DNA of 64,000 nucleotides, taken from Gambelia wislizenii. Its lineage: Eukaryota; Chordata; Lepidosauria; Squamata; Crotaphytidae. The position numbers and the translations under genes are program-made. The stretch is from the NCBI GenBank assembly GCA_030847615.1, contig JAUMIR010000003.1, positions 285,070,265 to 285,134,264 on the forward strand. Direction: 5' to 3'. The number at the start of each line of letters is the position of its first letter. Within the stretch, counting starts at the first letter, position 1. A model generated the notes under the pieces. That model saw only the letters and a program-made list of their open reading frames with translations. It was not told where the DNA came from and ran no database searches. Shown here one piece after another: positions 22,327 through 33,556 of this stretch.

Positions 22327-23022
22327 CAGTAGGACCCCTGCATCCACGGGTGATTGGTTCCGGGATCCACCGCAGATGGTGAAATCCGTGGATAATAGCA
22401 AACACTGCCGCCGTGCCGGAACCCTCCTGCTGCCTGCCCACTGTGCCAGAACCATCCCGTGAGGTTGCCTCCTCCCCCCCCCACCTGCCCGCTGCACTGG
22501 AACCCTCCTCCCACCTGCCCGAACCCTCCACCCGCCCACTCGCCATGCCGGAACCTCTCCATGAGGTCGCCTTCTCCCACCTGGAACCCTCCTCCTGCCC
22601 ACCTGAGTCCTCTGCCCACCCACCTGCTCACTTCCTCCCACGCTCCCCCACCCACCAGCTCTGCCACACTAGAACCCCCCCCCGGCAAGGTCACCTCCTC
22701 CCTCCTTCCCCGCCTGCCTGCCCGACCACCCACTTCAACCCCCCTGCAAGGTCGCCTTCTCCCTCCCAGAACCCTCTGCCCACCTGAACCCTCTGCCTGC
22801 CCACCCACCTGCCCACCATGCCAGAACCCACCCACCCCCCAGAAAAGAGAGGGGGAAGCGAGCTCACCTCCTCCCACCCTCCCCTGCCCGCTACACCACA
22901 ACCTTCTAATGAGATTGCCTCCTCCATCCCTCCCTCCCCCTCCCGCCCACCAACCCCATTGTCACCATCCACGGATAATTGAATCCACAGATGGTGAATC
23001 AGTGGATGCGGGGGTGCTACTG
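22327..23022 (+). mobile_element. Tigger-like element with C-rich internal repeats
   Basis: It is flanked by TA (22325-22326 and 23023-23024). The left terminus CAGTAGGACCCCTGCATCCA and the reverse complement of the right terminus (CAGTAGCACCCCCGCATCCA) match at 18 of 20. Just inside are gggtgattggttccggg and gataattgaatccac. The interior from about 22410 to 22960 is a degenerate C-rich array of ccacctgccc-, ggaaccctcc- and atgaggtcgcctcc-like blocks. Long open frames on both strands here are compositional. It is non-autonomous. Confidence 0.8.
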
Positions 23023-23030
23023 TATCCCAC

Positions 23031-23629
23031 TGTCCAGACAATGTCTGGACAACCAGCCAAAGGTTGGTTACCATACAGCTGACAGCAGAGGCACAGTGCA
23101 GTCAAACTAATTACAGGCAAAGGAATCAAGGCAGTGTGAAATCAGACACTTACTTTACTAGCAAGCAAAACACATGTCCCCAAGCAAAGTCCAATATCCA
23201 AGGCTCAAGTCCGGGAAACAGAGTCTAGGTCAGTCCAGCAGAACCCAGGTCAGGCAAAAAGAGTCCAGAGTAAACAAACACAGTCCAGGTCCAACACAGA
23301 GATCAGGAACACAAGTAATCAGGTAGCTCAGATAATTTCCAACAACCCCTGGAAGCCAGTGCTACACATTTATAGCTCAGCAGCTAACACAGCTGCTGCT
23401 TAACTAACTGCTGCTTCCTATAAATACACTGAGCCTGCCTCAAGCCCTCTTTTTGTTGTTTCCATGCTGTGATGGTAGGTATAGGTAAGTTGTTCTCTGT
23501 ATCTGAAGGGGCAGGACCCTCTGCCAGAGCAGGTACTGCACTATTATCTGTGCCAGGTCCTGGCATGTCCACTGCTTTAGTCTCTCTGAGTCAGAGTCCA
23601 TTTCCAAGTTCTGGAAGCAGGGCATGACA
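23031..23629. mobile_element. Solo LTR with 5-bp target duplication
   Basis: A 599-bp block starts TGTCCAGACA and ends GGGCATGACA, so it has TG...CA termini. It is bordered by the perfect direct repeat CCCAC (23026-23030 and 23630-23634), the signature of an integrated LTR. No internal retroelement ORF lies beside it. TATA-like motifs occur on both strands (ctataaatac near 23413 on plus, gctataaatgtg near 23367 on minus), so orientation is not settled. A 5-bp duplication fits Gypsy or Copia integrases. The family was not recognised. Confidence 0.72.
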
Positions 23630-23634
23630 CCCAC

Positions 23635-24003
23635 TATGGTTGGGAAGTTGCTGGAGATTAAGTGGTCAGTGTGCCATCTGTGCAAACAGTAAGACCACCC
23701 ATGGAAGAAAGTTCTTGTTTGCTAGCAGGCATCTGCTACTGCAACATTGCAGGAAGCCTAAGGCATCAACAATTCAGAAAACAATTGTCAGCCATGGTCT
23801 TTGAGCAACTTTCTAACTGCCTGGTCCTATATGTGTCAGTTCAATTGGAGTTACTCCCTAGTAGTTGGCAAGGTTTTTAATGCAAACACCAATTTAATTA
23901 AAACATCTAATATTGCAACAAGGTATGTACATATAAGAGATACTGTGGTTATTGCCAAATGAACATGACACTAAAATACCAACTATTAATTCTATCTTGT
24001 TTA
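23635..24003. other. No feature recognised
   Basis: Flank without recognisable gene or repeat. Confidence 0.4.
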
Positions 24004-24092
24004 TTTATTATTATTTTATTTTTATTTATTGTATTTATACCCCGCTCTTCAGCCACAAAGGCTATCAGAGCGGCTTACAAATGGTCAATTTA
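24004..24092 (-). mobile_element. SINE/L2-type 3' tail fragment
   Basis: The run ttatttattgtatttatacc followed by ccgctcttcagccacaaagg and ctatcagagcggcttacaaa is the minus-strand 3' tail of the tRNA/L2-tail SINE. The tRNA head is missing. Confidence 0.7.
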
Positions 24093-25361
24093 ACTTGTTT
24101 GCTGAACATATCATACATAAAGCAGGATTAGACGAGGAGGACAGAGGTGTGAAAATTGGAAACAGACAGACTTGCAAATAAGATTCAGCAATAACTATGT
24201 GGCAAATCACAGTAAATGTGCTGCAGTGGTATCTCTATGTGGTTCTCATCTCTTATGAAGATTCTAGAGAAATTCATTCCTAAGAGATTTTATTATCACA
24301 TGTGCATACACATGGGAGTTAATATACTTTTACATATCTCACAAATAAACCTAGTTTATTAAAGAAGAGTTGAAGGTACAACTTAATTTACAAACCCCAA
24401 TTCTGTTTTACAAATGAACGTTGCTTCATTTATCTATACACATATTGTTTTTTATATTAATATTATATAGTTAAGTTACAATCAGCAAGCTAAGCAAAAG
24501 CTTGCTTATATAGCATAATGGATTTATTGGAAATGTAAAGCTAGTTCTTAGGGTATATTTATGAGCTGAGAAAGTGCATGTATTAAAGATAAATGAAAAT
24601 GATTAGCTATTAATCTTTACTTTAACAACTTGTGCAAACAGAGAAAGATCCATCTCAGATGTCATAGTCAAACAATAGCCATCAGGGAAACTTGTGCTTG
24701 AGGCGTCTATTTTCCCTCCTCTCTTTGCAGATTCCAATTCCTTGTGCATAGCACCTGAAATGAGAATCAGGCAGACTTCAAGAATTACAGATTTGAATAT
24801 GAAAACCATAGTCTGATTCCAAACCTCTAGAGAATTAACTCATGCTTGTACCACTGAGTCCTGTAAAAGATAAATGTCCAAAGAATCTGCCCATTAAGTT
24901 TCTAGTCCATATGAGCACAATATTAACTTAGGCAGACATATTCATTCTGTGACATTTCCCAAGATGTGCTACCAGCTAATGAATTAATGAATGGCAGTGC
25001 AAGACATTCTGTCACACAAGCAAAAGTGTAGCTATGGGGTGGGGGTGATGAGGGTATAGCCCCCAAATAAGAATTCTGCCCCCCCCCCAATGAAATTTTC
25101 CTTCAGACCCCAAGTTTTCTATCATTGCAGAGAGTGAGACACTGAAAGCCATTCATACCTGGAACTCTCAAATTTGTTGTATTTTCATTCTTTTGGAGAC
25201 TTTGCCCACCCCATTTCTTTGGGTGCCTAAATTCTGTTTCGAAAAGCTCATCTGAAGTTTTAAGTTGCTGCAATGCTAGAAACTTGGAGACTGAAAGAAA
25301 ATTTCACAGGAGGGGAGAATTCTTACTAGGGAACAATACCCACATATGTTACCTCTGGTCG
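24093..25361. other. No feature recognised
   Basis: AT-rich flank, with a C-run at 25080-25089. No exon, RNA gene or clear mobile element was recognised. Confidence 0.4.
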
Positions 25362-25588
25362 CAATAGCAATAGCATTGATATTTGTATACCAGTTATCAG
25401 TGCCGAAGCACTCCCTAAGTGGTTTACAATGGTTTTTAGCTAATTGCCCCCGACAAACTGGGTACTCATTTTTACTGGCCTACAGAAGGATGGAAGGCTG
25501 AGTCATCAGCCTTGGAGTTCTCTGGGATCAAATTTATAACCTTGTGGCTTGCAGTACTGGCATTTAACCACTGTGCTATCAGGGCTCC
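25362..25588 (-). mobile_element. tRNA-derived SINE, variant tail, minus strand
   Basis: On the minus strand it starts GAGCCCTGATAGCACAGTGG (A box, near 25565-25587), then a weak B box, AGCCTTCCATCCTTC and the gtacccagtttgtc block. The tail differs from the 26.5-kb copy (agtggtttacaatgg). B-box decay suggests an old copy. Confidence 0.75.
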
Positions 25589-26467
25589 TGGTTGGGAAGA
25601 TAAGCACCAGTGCTCCTCGCTACCACACCCCTTCATTGCTGCTGCCTCTCCTAGGATTGCCTGCTTGTAGTGTTGTTCTGAGGACCCCTCAGAATAAGAC
25701 ATCAAACAGGTGGCTGCTTCAGAGAACCGTCAGCCCTTCAAATGTATCACTTTAAGGAACTCTTAAAGTGAGACAATGGGTAGACAAATGTTTTAGGATG
25801 CCCTCCTATCCATTGCCTCACTCTGAGAGGGTCTTCCGTGTGTGGCCACTTGAGGGAACCTCAACAACTGCTCTCCAGTTTCTGCAGTCAGAGTGTGGGA
25901 CCAGCAGATCTCTTCTGAAACACTTGCTATGGTGCTTTACTTCCCCAAGTGAAGTTGCTGGAGCCTCCAATACTGGTGGTGGGTGGGTGGAAATTAACAC
26001 TGTGTTTTACTCTGAACTTTAAAGGAGCCATCCAAAGTGCTGAGCCTCAGCCCCCAAATAGGTTCAGTACCTTAGGCAGCTCATTTAAAGCTCAGACTAA
26101 AACCTGGAGTGGATTGATCATCCCACTGACATCAAAGCCACCAACCTCCAGTGCTAAGGGGGCAGCAGCAAGCATTCTCCCAGTGGTGTATGTGTACGTC
26201 TCTCTCTGTTTGTGTGCATGCACATGCTTGTCGTGTTGCCGCTCACATTTTACCACCTGAGGTGGGGCTGCCACCCTGCCTGACAGGAGGACTGGCCCTG
26301 GAATGAGTGCATGTAGGAAAGCTCCTACTACTGGCTATCTATAATTACGATCTATAATTGCCATCAGTATAGACTAGAGGCAGGTATAGAGCGCTGAATT
26401 AGACACAGAACACCCTGGGCTCAAATCACTACTAATCCATGACCTTCACCAACTGGCTGGCTCAGAA
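25589..26467. other. No feature recognised
   Basis: Flank with a TG/CA-rich stretch at 26188-26232. No gene or defined repeat recognised. Confidence 0.4.
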
Positions 26468-26748
26468 AATAACTATTTTATTTTATTTTATTTTATTTAT
26501 ACCCCACTCTTCAGCCACAAGGCTATCAGAGCGGCTTACAAATTGTTTTAAGCAATAGCTATTTACACATCTACACTGCATTAAGCAGTTTCCAATGTGT
26601 GTTAGCTAATTGCCCCCACAAGCCAGGTACTCATTTTACCGACCTACAAAAGGATGGAAGGCTGAGTGAACCTTGGAGCCCTCTGGAATCGAACTTGCAA
26701 TGAGGTGATTTGCAGTACTGGCATTTAACCACTGCGCCACCAGGGCTC
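26468..26748 (-). mobile_element. Full tRNA-derived SINE with L2-type tail, minus strand
   Basis: Minus strand: head GAGCCCTGGTGGCGCAGTGG with A box TGGCGCAGTGGTTAAATGC (26721-26739), B box GTTCGATTCC (26685-26694), a core with ATCCTTTTGTAGGTCGG, then the tail AAGCCGCTCTGATAGCC and (ATAAA)n. Both Pol III boxes are intact, the best of the copies in this window. The tail resembles the 3' end of the L2 LINE at 52.4 kb, consistent with mobilisation by L2 (inference). Confidence 0.85.
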
Positions 26749-27747
26749 AATTTAATTTAATTTAATTTAATTTAATAATTTAATAAATTGTTTCAAAAGC
26801 ATATCTCACGGGGGAAAAATAGTTATGAAGATATGATATTTGTCACACAAAGGGTTTCCTGAAAACAGTCACCTGGCAAATCAGTGTTGCTCCTTTTAGC
26901 CCTTCTTGGTATTCAACCTACTTTTGAAAAAAACCAAAATTATTTTAAAACAATTACAATGAAATAACATATCTCAAGCTTCATATTGATATATATCATG
27001 TTGAATTTATATCCAATTCAAGATAAACTGTAGTAGATATATGTTGAGACAAAGTTTTTGTCCATTTTTGTTTTGTTCTTGTTTTTTAAATTAGTGCTTT
27101 AGTTTTCTATGGAGATATTTTACATTTTACATACCACATGTAGTAATAAATCTTTTAAGCATACATTTTTCTTACATTTCAGAGTATAAAGAATAATTCT
27201 AACTAAAATAAGAAAACAAATTCCAGGGATGGGAGGAAATCAAGAAATCTTACATTCCATACATATTTTATTCTGTTGGATGATTGTACAAATTCTTCAG
27301 GTTGGATCCAGACTTAGTCATTCTTAGAGTGCACTCAATTAAATAAATGGGAGTCCAAATGGTAATGAATAACTTTTCACATTAATCTCAGTGGCTCTGT
27401 TCTAAGCATGACTCAGTCTTGATCCAATCTGACAGAAATAATATCTGAAATATATATCAATGCATCTTTACATGTGGAACTAATTAATAGAACTGATTGG
27501 AATAATTAAATTGTTCACCAAATGTACCATCAGAGCCACAAAAAGATGGAATTAATGGTTCTAATATTGTAGTTCATTACAAAGGCTTGATTTATTCAAG
27601 TTCAAAATCTATAATAAAAAGGTTTGACTGTTCTTACGATAACATAAACTCCATTTAATTTTAAGTTAAGGGATCATTGCAAAGACCATCAGTAAGGTTA
27701 CCAATTCAGGATCGTCCCAGGCCCTGAGGTTTCAAAGCCAAAACCTA
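26749..27747. other. AT-rich flank with (TTTAA)n
   Basis: A (TTTAA)n microsatellite occupies 26749-26776. The rest is AT-rich with no recognisable gene or repeat. Confidence 0.45.
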
Positions 27748-28298
27748 AAATTAAGGGCTCATATACACTGGCAGGAAACCTCACACCTACCTCATAGCCA
27801 TGGTAGATTTCTTTGTGGCCCCGTAAATGCCAAAAGCACCTGGGCTTGTCCAACTGTGTCAGAGTAAAAGGGTTGCCCTATGCTGCTCATGTGTCCAATA
27901 CATCATAATATTTCTGGCCACATGGCCAGGCTGCTCCATTCTTCCCCCACCCCGTGTTCACTCATGCATGTGAATAAATAAAGATACATGGTCCCAGAGT
28001 ACTATATATGCACACAATTAAAAAAAAAATTAATGTAAAAACTGCCAGAATGGAGTCCTGTCCATCAGAAGTCCTGCTCTGGCTTTGCTCTGAAGCCAAT
28101 CCTTGGTTGTCACATGGACAAAAATCCAAGTTTTCCTCTCAAATGCAGTGTCTTGCTTTCTGGACATGCAGAGCAAATCACAAATCTTACAGATCTGGGT
28201 TTTCCTGCAGAACCCCTGGTGAAAATGTGCATTGTTGAAAATGTGGTGTGTCAACTGTGCTGTGAATACAGGGTGAGTATGTATTGCACTTGTAGACA
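27748..28298 (+). mobile_element. Harbinger-like MITE (family 'GTCTACA')
   Basis: The left end ttaagggctcatatacactg and the right end cttgtagacaaatccta form degenerate inverted repeats. The interior (ggcaggaaacctc, acctacctcatagcc, gctttgctctgaagccaatc, gctgtgaatacagggtgag) aligns in reverse to the MITE at 38611-39161. It is non-coding. PIF/Harbinger assignment rests on similarity to the copy at 62886, which has a 3-bp duplication, so it is tentative. Confidence 0.6.
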
Positions 28299-31018
28299 AA
28301 TCCTAGGAAATGTCCCCTGGCAATGTCATTAAGCATTATAGCTTGTCATCCAAACATGTGGACACATGGACACCCCCCCCCCCATATTATCTTGTTTTGA
28401 AATGAAGACAGAAATCTTAACTAGAGGAGCTATTCACAGATCAAGGTGAAATGATGGGATTATTCCCTTTTAGGAACATTTAATCTAGTTTACTTGCTTC
28501 TAGCAAGTAGATGCAGAGCAGAATTGAGGTTAAGCCCTGTTGCCACAACACCTAAGAGGAAATGTTACCTGGATTGTGTGGGGTCCATTAGTGTCCAGAT
28601 TCTAATATTGGAAATTTTAATTAGCTAAATATGGCAGCGAGAGGCCAGGTAATGAAGGATCTTTTGACCTACGTATATTGGTACTCACTGACAAGACTCC
28701 AAGCCAGGGATGAAATAAAAATGTTTTTTATTGAAAAATAATCAAGGGAAAACACACTCTCATACACTCAGGCTTCAAGCAGTCACACAAGGCTAATGAA
28801 GAAAGTAGGAAATTTTGGGATAGAGGAATAGAGTTTGGGATGATGGGCTATACTAAACCTATCCGATGAGCAGAGATTCATGTAGAAGCTGCAACCCTGG
28901 TGACACAGACTGACAGAGTGATGGTAGAAAGAGAAGCTGTGCACACTTTGGCTGTTTTTTGGGATCATATTTATATTGGATATTCCCCATGAAGGGGTGA
29001 GTTTCAGTTGAATACAATGTCTGCCAGAGTTTCCTAAAGTTAAACAATGGATTCTTTAGATGTTTTAATGATCGCTAATGGCTGAAACATTAAAACTGAT
29101 GAGTCTCAGGGAAACCTCAATTGTTTCAGGCCAGGCCAGAGGAAAGACCAGTGTCCAGCTACTTTGATGGGATTATTGAATGACTAATATCTATGTACAT
29201 CCAGTAATTAGCCCATTTCCTCCCTAACTCATCAGTTCTAGGGGGGTTCCTTTAACCCTTACCCAGGTGTGTCCTTTGGAATACTAGCAGGCTACTGCCT
29301 TAGGTTTCTTGAGCAAACCTTGATGCCTTGTACTTGGGAGTCTGTGGTCTACTGCCAACCACATGGAGTGGCAATAGTAAGCCAATATATGAAATTTAGC
29401 CAACTGATGAATTATTAAGAGTTGGGGGTGTCAGGGCAGGTAACAAGAAAGAGGAAGCTAATTAAGTAAATACACAAACTCCTCTGGACAGCCATTGCAA
29501 GTCACAGCAGGAAATGTGGCAAACTCCTGCTCTACTGGATAAGATGGATATTTGCAGAGTGCTTTCCTCTTGCCTGGAGCTGAGCCTATCAAAATTGGAG
29601 AATGTGTACCCCTGTCTCCCACCTGGAGATAACCTACCAACACTGGAGAGTCAGGGCTAGACCCTGAGATCTGGAAAACCTAATCATAGGCCAGGTTTAA
29701 AAAGGAGAAATTCTTCTTTCTTCAGAAGACCACAAGGGGATGATTCCTCCTCCTCCTTTCAGTCCCTACATGCACCCCCAAAAGATTCTCTGGAATGCTG
29801 AGGAACTCTCCAAAACCAGTTTTCAGGAGGTGGGAGGGATGAAGGGTGAGAAGGGTGGTGAATAAATTTCCACCACACTAGTGGGCATCCACCACACTTA
29901 TCTGCTAGAACCACAAATCATGTAAGCCATAACTTACTAATCCTGCAGTATCATAAACTGTAATGGCCATTATCCAAACATGGTTTATAAGACCATTACC
30001 TGGTATTTTACAAAAAAAGCAACTGGGAAGCCAAAGAAGAACCTGAGAATAAGCATGAATCTTTAAAAATGTAGCATTCAACTTGACATGTTTTGTAGGT
30101 CTGCCCTTGCAGACCTACAAAAGTCTGAAATAGCCTCTCAGAACAGTGATGAACAAAATAGATATATGGGCCTGCACCAAATTCCATCCTACATTGTTAT
30201 TCAGTCATGGTGGCAGTGTAAGAATTAATATCAGTGTTAACAGAAGGAGCTCATTAATCAGCTCATTCTCCAACACAACATTTATGTATTTATTGAAAAC
30301 ATTTCTTAAACATTTTTAATTGAAAAGATCACAGAGCAATATGCAGAAGTGCAAATTGAGCATAGGGCTTGTCTAGATGAGAAGATATAATGTAGATTAC
30401 TGTGCATTGATGCAAATTTGCAGCAGTATTCATTTGTCTCCACAGTCCTTTGGCAAAATCGCTAATATGCGAAGCTATCTGAAGTGTGTGTTTGAAGTTC
30501 ACACACAGCCATGTCTGCAAATCAAGATGGTGACCAGGAGTGAATTACTCGTGTTATTATTCTCCACAAGTTGTCACCGCTGCACAGTATTTTTTAAAAA
30601 ATTGTAAATCAAAGGTATGCAAGGACTGTACAACCTTCCGCTTAAAAAAGCTGTTCGGTCGCCTCAGTGCAGCAAAAAAGCACATAATTGACAACATGAA
30701 ACTCCAAAAATGGTGCTTCTGGTCATTTCATTGCTGGCAAGCTCACCCTCCATGCATGTCCAAACAATCAGCTTTCCACTTCCGCCCTCACAGAGAATGT
30801 GCTGCAATGTGAATTGGTTGTCCAAATGAGTGGTAATACACATCTCCACATGCATTGGTTTTAAAAACTTCAGGAAAAGCCACAAAGGCTCTTCCCATGC
30901 AGGATATGGCATTTTTGGGGCCCTTCATTCCAAATACCATAAATCTTGTTTGCTTTTAATTGGGACAGAAGGTATTCTCCTCACATTATATGAGGAGTAT
31001 TTTCACCATCTAGACAAC

Positions 31019-31020
<2 letters not shown>
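28299..31020. other. Flank, no gene recognised
   Basis: No exon was found. At 28710-28740 there is aataaaaatgttttttattg, which could be a polyadenylation region of a decayed LTR, but no TG...CA pair with a duplication could be matched. At 30366-30382 gggcttgtctagatgag resembles one end of the 'GTCTACA' MITE family without a recognised partner. Confidence 0.4.

Positions 31021-31052
<32 letters not shown>
31021..31052. repeat. (TA)n microsatellite
   Basis: An uninterrupted alternating TA tract of about 30 bp directly abuts the Tigger-like element. TA is the target site of Tigger/mariner transposons, so the element probably inserted in or next to this tract. Confidence 0.9.
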
Positions 31053-31055
<3 letters not shown>

Positions 31056-33396
31056 TCGCCCCTCCACATTCGCGAACTTGACATTCGCGGTTTCGATTAT
31101 TCGCGGTTTTGCGAGGGCCCTCCCCCGGCCCCCCCCCAAAACCACGACACGGGGCCTCCAGAGGCCCCGTGAAAGCCCTGGGAGGGAGCGGGGAGGGCAG
31201 GGGAGACCTCCACGGGGCCTTCGGAGACCCTCCGGAGGCCCTGCGAAGGCCTTGGAAGGGAGGGGGAGGGCTGGGGAGGCCTCCGCGGGGTTTCGGAGAC
31301 CCTCCGGAGGCCCCGCGAAGGCCTGAGGGAGGGCTGGGGAGGCCTCCATGGGGCCTCCGGAGACACTCCGGAGACCCCACGAAGGCCGGGGGAGGGAAAC
31401 GGGAGGGCCGGGAGAGGCCTCCATGGGCCTGGGGGAGGGCTGGGGAGGGCTCCGTGGGGCCTCCAGAGACGCTCTGGAGGCCCCACGAAGGCCCGGGGAG
31501 GGAGGGGGGAGGGCCGGGAGAGGCCTCCATGGGGCCTCCGGAGACGCTCCGGAGGCCCCACGAAGGACCGGTGAGGGAGGGGGGAGGGCCTGGAGAAGCC
31601 TCCGCGGGGCCTAGCTAGGCCCCACGAAGGCCCGGGGAGGGAGGGAGGAGGCTGGGAGAGGCCTCCGCGGGGCCTTGCTAGGCCCCACGAAGGCCCGGGG
31701 AGGGAGGGGGGAGGGCCGGGAGAGGCCTCCATGGGGCCTCCGGAGACACTCCAGAGGCCCCATGAAGGCCTGGGGAGGGAGGGGGAGGGCCGGGAGAGGC
31801 CTCCATGGGGCCTCCGGCGACGCTCCAGAGGCCCCATGAAGGCCTGGGGGAGGGCTGGGGAGGCCTCCATGGGGCCTCCGGAGATGCTCCGGAGGCCCGA
31901 CGAAGGCCGGGGAGGGGGTGGGGAGGGCCGGGGAGGCCTCCATGGGGCTTCTGGAGACGCTCCGGAGGCCCCACGAAGGCCCGGGAGGGAGGGGGGAGGG
32001 CCGGGAGAGGCCTCCGTGGGGCCTTGCTAGGCCCCACGAAGGCCCAGGGATGGAGGGGGGAGGGCCTGGAGAACCCTCCGCGGGGCCTAGCTAGGCCCCA
32101 CGAAGGCCCGGGGACGGAGGGGGGAGGGCCTGGAGAAGCCTCCGTGGGGCCTAGCTAGGCCCCACGAAGGCCCGGGGAGGGAGGGAGGAGGCTGGGAGAG
32201 GCCTCCGCGGGGCCTTGCTAGGCCCCACGAAGGCCCAGGGAGGGAGGGGGGAGGCCGGGAGAGGCCTCCGCGGGGCCTTGCTACGCCCCACGAAGGCCCG
32301 GGGAGGGAGGGGGGAGGCTGGGAGAGGCCTCCATGGGGCCTCTGGAGACGCTCCAGAGGCCCCACGAAGGACCTGTGCGGGAGGGGGGAGGGCCTGGAGA
32401 AGCCTCCGCGGGGCCTAGCTAGGCCCCACGAAGGCCCAGGGAGGGAGGGAGGAGGCTGGGAGAAGCCTCCGCGGGGCCTAGCTAGGCCCCACGAAGGCCC
32501 AGGGAGGGAGGGGGGAGGCCGGGAGAGGCCTCCACGGGGCCTTGCTAGGCCCCACGAAGGCCTGGGGAGGGAGGGGGAGGCTGGGAGAGGCCTCCATGGG
32601 GCCTCTGGAGACGCTCCGGAGGCCCCATGAAGGACCGGTGAGGGAGGGGGGAGGGCCTGGAGAAGCCTCCGCGGGGCCTAGCTAGGGCCCACGAAGGCCC
32701 GGGGAGGGAGGGAGGAGGCTGGGAGAGGCCTCCGCGGGGCCTTGCTAGGCCCCACGAAGGCCCGGGGAGGGAGGGGGAGGCTGGGAGAGGCCTCCGCGGG
32801 GCCTTGCTAGGCCCCACGAAGGCCCAGGGAGGGAGGGGGGAGGCTGGGAGAGGCCTCCGTGGGGCCTTGCTAGGCCCCACGATGGCCCAGGGAGGGAGGG
32901 GGGAGGGCCTGGAGAGGCCTCCGTGGGGCCTTGCTAGGCCCCACGAAGGCCCGGGGAGGGAGGGGGGAGGCCAGGAGAGTCCTCCATGGGGCCTCCGGAG
33001 ACGCTCCGGAGGCCCCATGAAGGCCTGGGGGAGGGCTGTGGAGGCCTCCATGGGGCCTCCGGAGACACTCCGGAGGCCCCATGAAGGCCTGGGAGGGAGC
33101 GGGGAGGGCCGTGAGAGGCCTACGCAGGGTCTCCGGAGACTCTCCGGAGGCCCCGTTGAGGGCTTGGGCGGGAGCGGGGAGGGCTGGGGAGGCATCCACG
33201 GGGCCTCGGGAGGGTCTCCAAAGGCCCCGGGAAGGCCTAGGAAGGGAGTGGGGAGGCTGGAGGAAGCGATTATGGGGCCTCCAGAGGCCCCATGGTCACT
33301 ATGGTGGGGGAGGGGGAGGGCAGTCGTTATTCGCGGATTTTTCACATTTGCGGGGGTCCATGGAACGGAACCCCCGCGAATGTGAAGGGACGACTG
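31053..33396. mobile_element. Tigger-like element A filled by a palindromic minisatellite
   Basis: A 2344-bp element with TA on both sides (31051-31052, 33397-33398). The left terminus CAGTCGCCCCTCCACATTCG and the reverse complement of the right terminus (CAGTCGTCCCTTCACATTCG) match at 18 of 20. Subterminal attcgcgg motifs occur at both ends. Only about 75 bp on each side is unique; the rest is minisatellite. The TA duplication and CAGT-start, CCCTTC-containing ends are typical of pogo/Tigger. There is no transposase ORF, so it is non-autonomous. Element B at 60319-62384 is a second copy with matching monomers at both ends of the array. Confidence 0.85.
31130..33310. repeat. G/C-rich minisatellite, 64- and 73-bp monomers (element A)
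   Basis: About 30 tandem units of two kinds. The long kind (about 73 bp) contains ggggcctccgga and tccggaggcccc around gacgc, a perfect 12-bp stem. The short kind (about 64 bp) contains ggggccttgctaggcccc or the perfect palindrome ggggcctagctaggcccc. Both end with gaaggcc and a run such as gggagggagggggga, which could form G-quadruplexes. The kinds occur in blocks. Proline-rich open frames on both strands follow from the composition and are not genes. Confidence 0.92.
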
Positions 33397-33535
33397 TATA
33401 TACTATTAAGCAATAAAAGCAAATAACCATAAAGTCAAGCAATCAAGCAAAATAAAAACAACAACAACTAAAACACAAAAGAAACAGAACAATCATTTTT
33501 TCTAAAATGTCTAAACAAATAGGAGGGTCTTAAGG

Positions 33536-33556
33536 CTAGTCTACATGGGCAATTAA
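33536..33556 (-). mobile_element. MITE left end, interrupted by copia element
   Basis: The sequence ggctagtctacatgggc after ttaa is the short left end of the MITE that continues at 38611-39161. The copia element inserted at attaa within it. Confidence 0.7.

Noticed and set aside
22320..23082. 193- and 207-codon frames in the C-rich block
   Set aside because: They come from the internal repeats of the Tigger-like element and are compositional.
28689..29660. Possible solo LTR (starts tgacaag, aataaa-type motif inside)
   Set aside because: No matching right boundary with a target duplication could be found.
31130..33310. CRISPR-like array of repeats and spacers
   Set aside because: Units are contiguous variants of one another with no unique spacers, and the DNA is vertebrate.
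31097..33385. Long proline/arginine-rich open frames across the minisatellite on both strands (up to 266 codons)
   Set aside because: They follow the tandem units, occur in several frames at once, have no domain and end with the array. Composition explains them.
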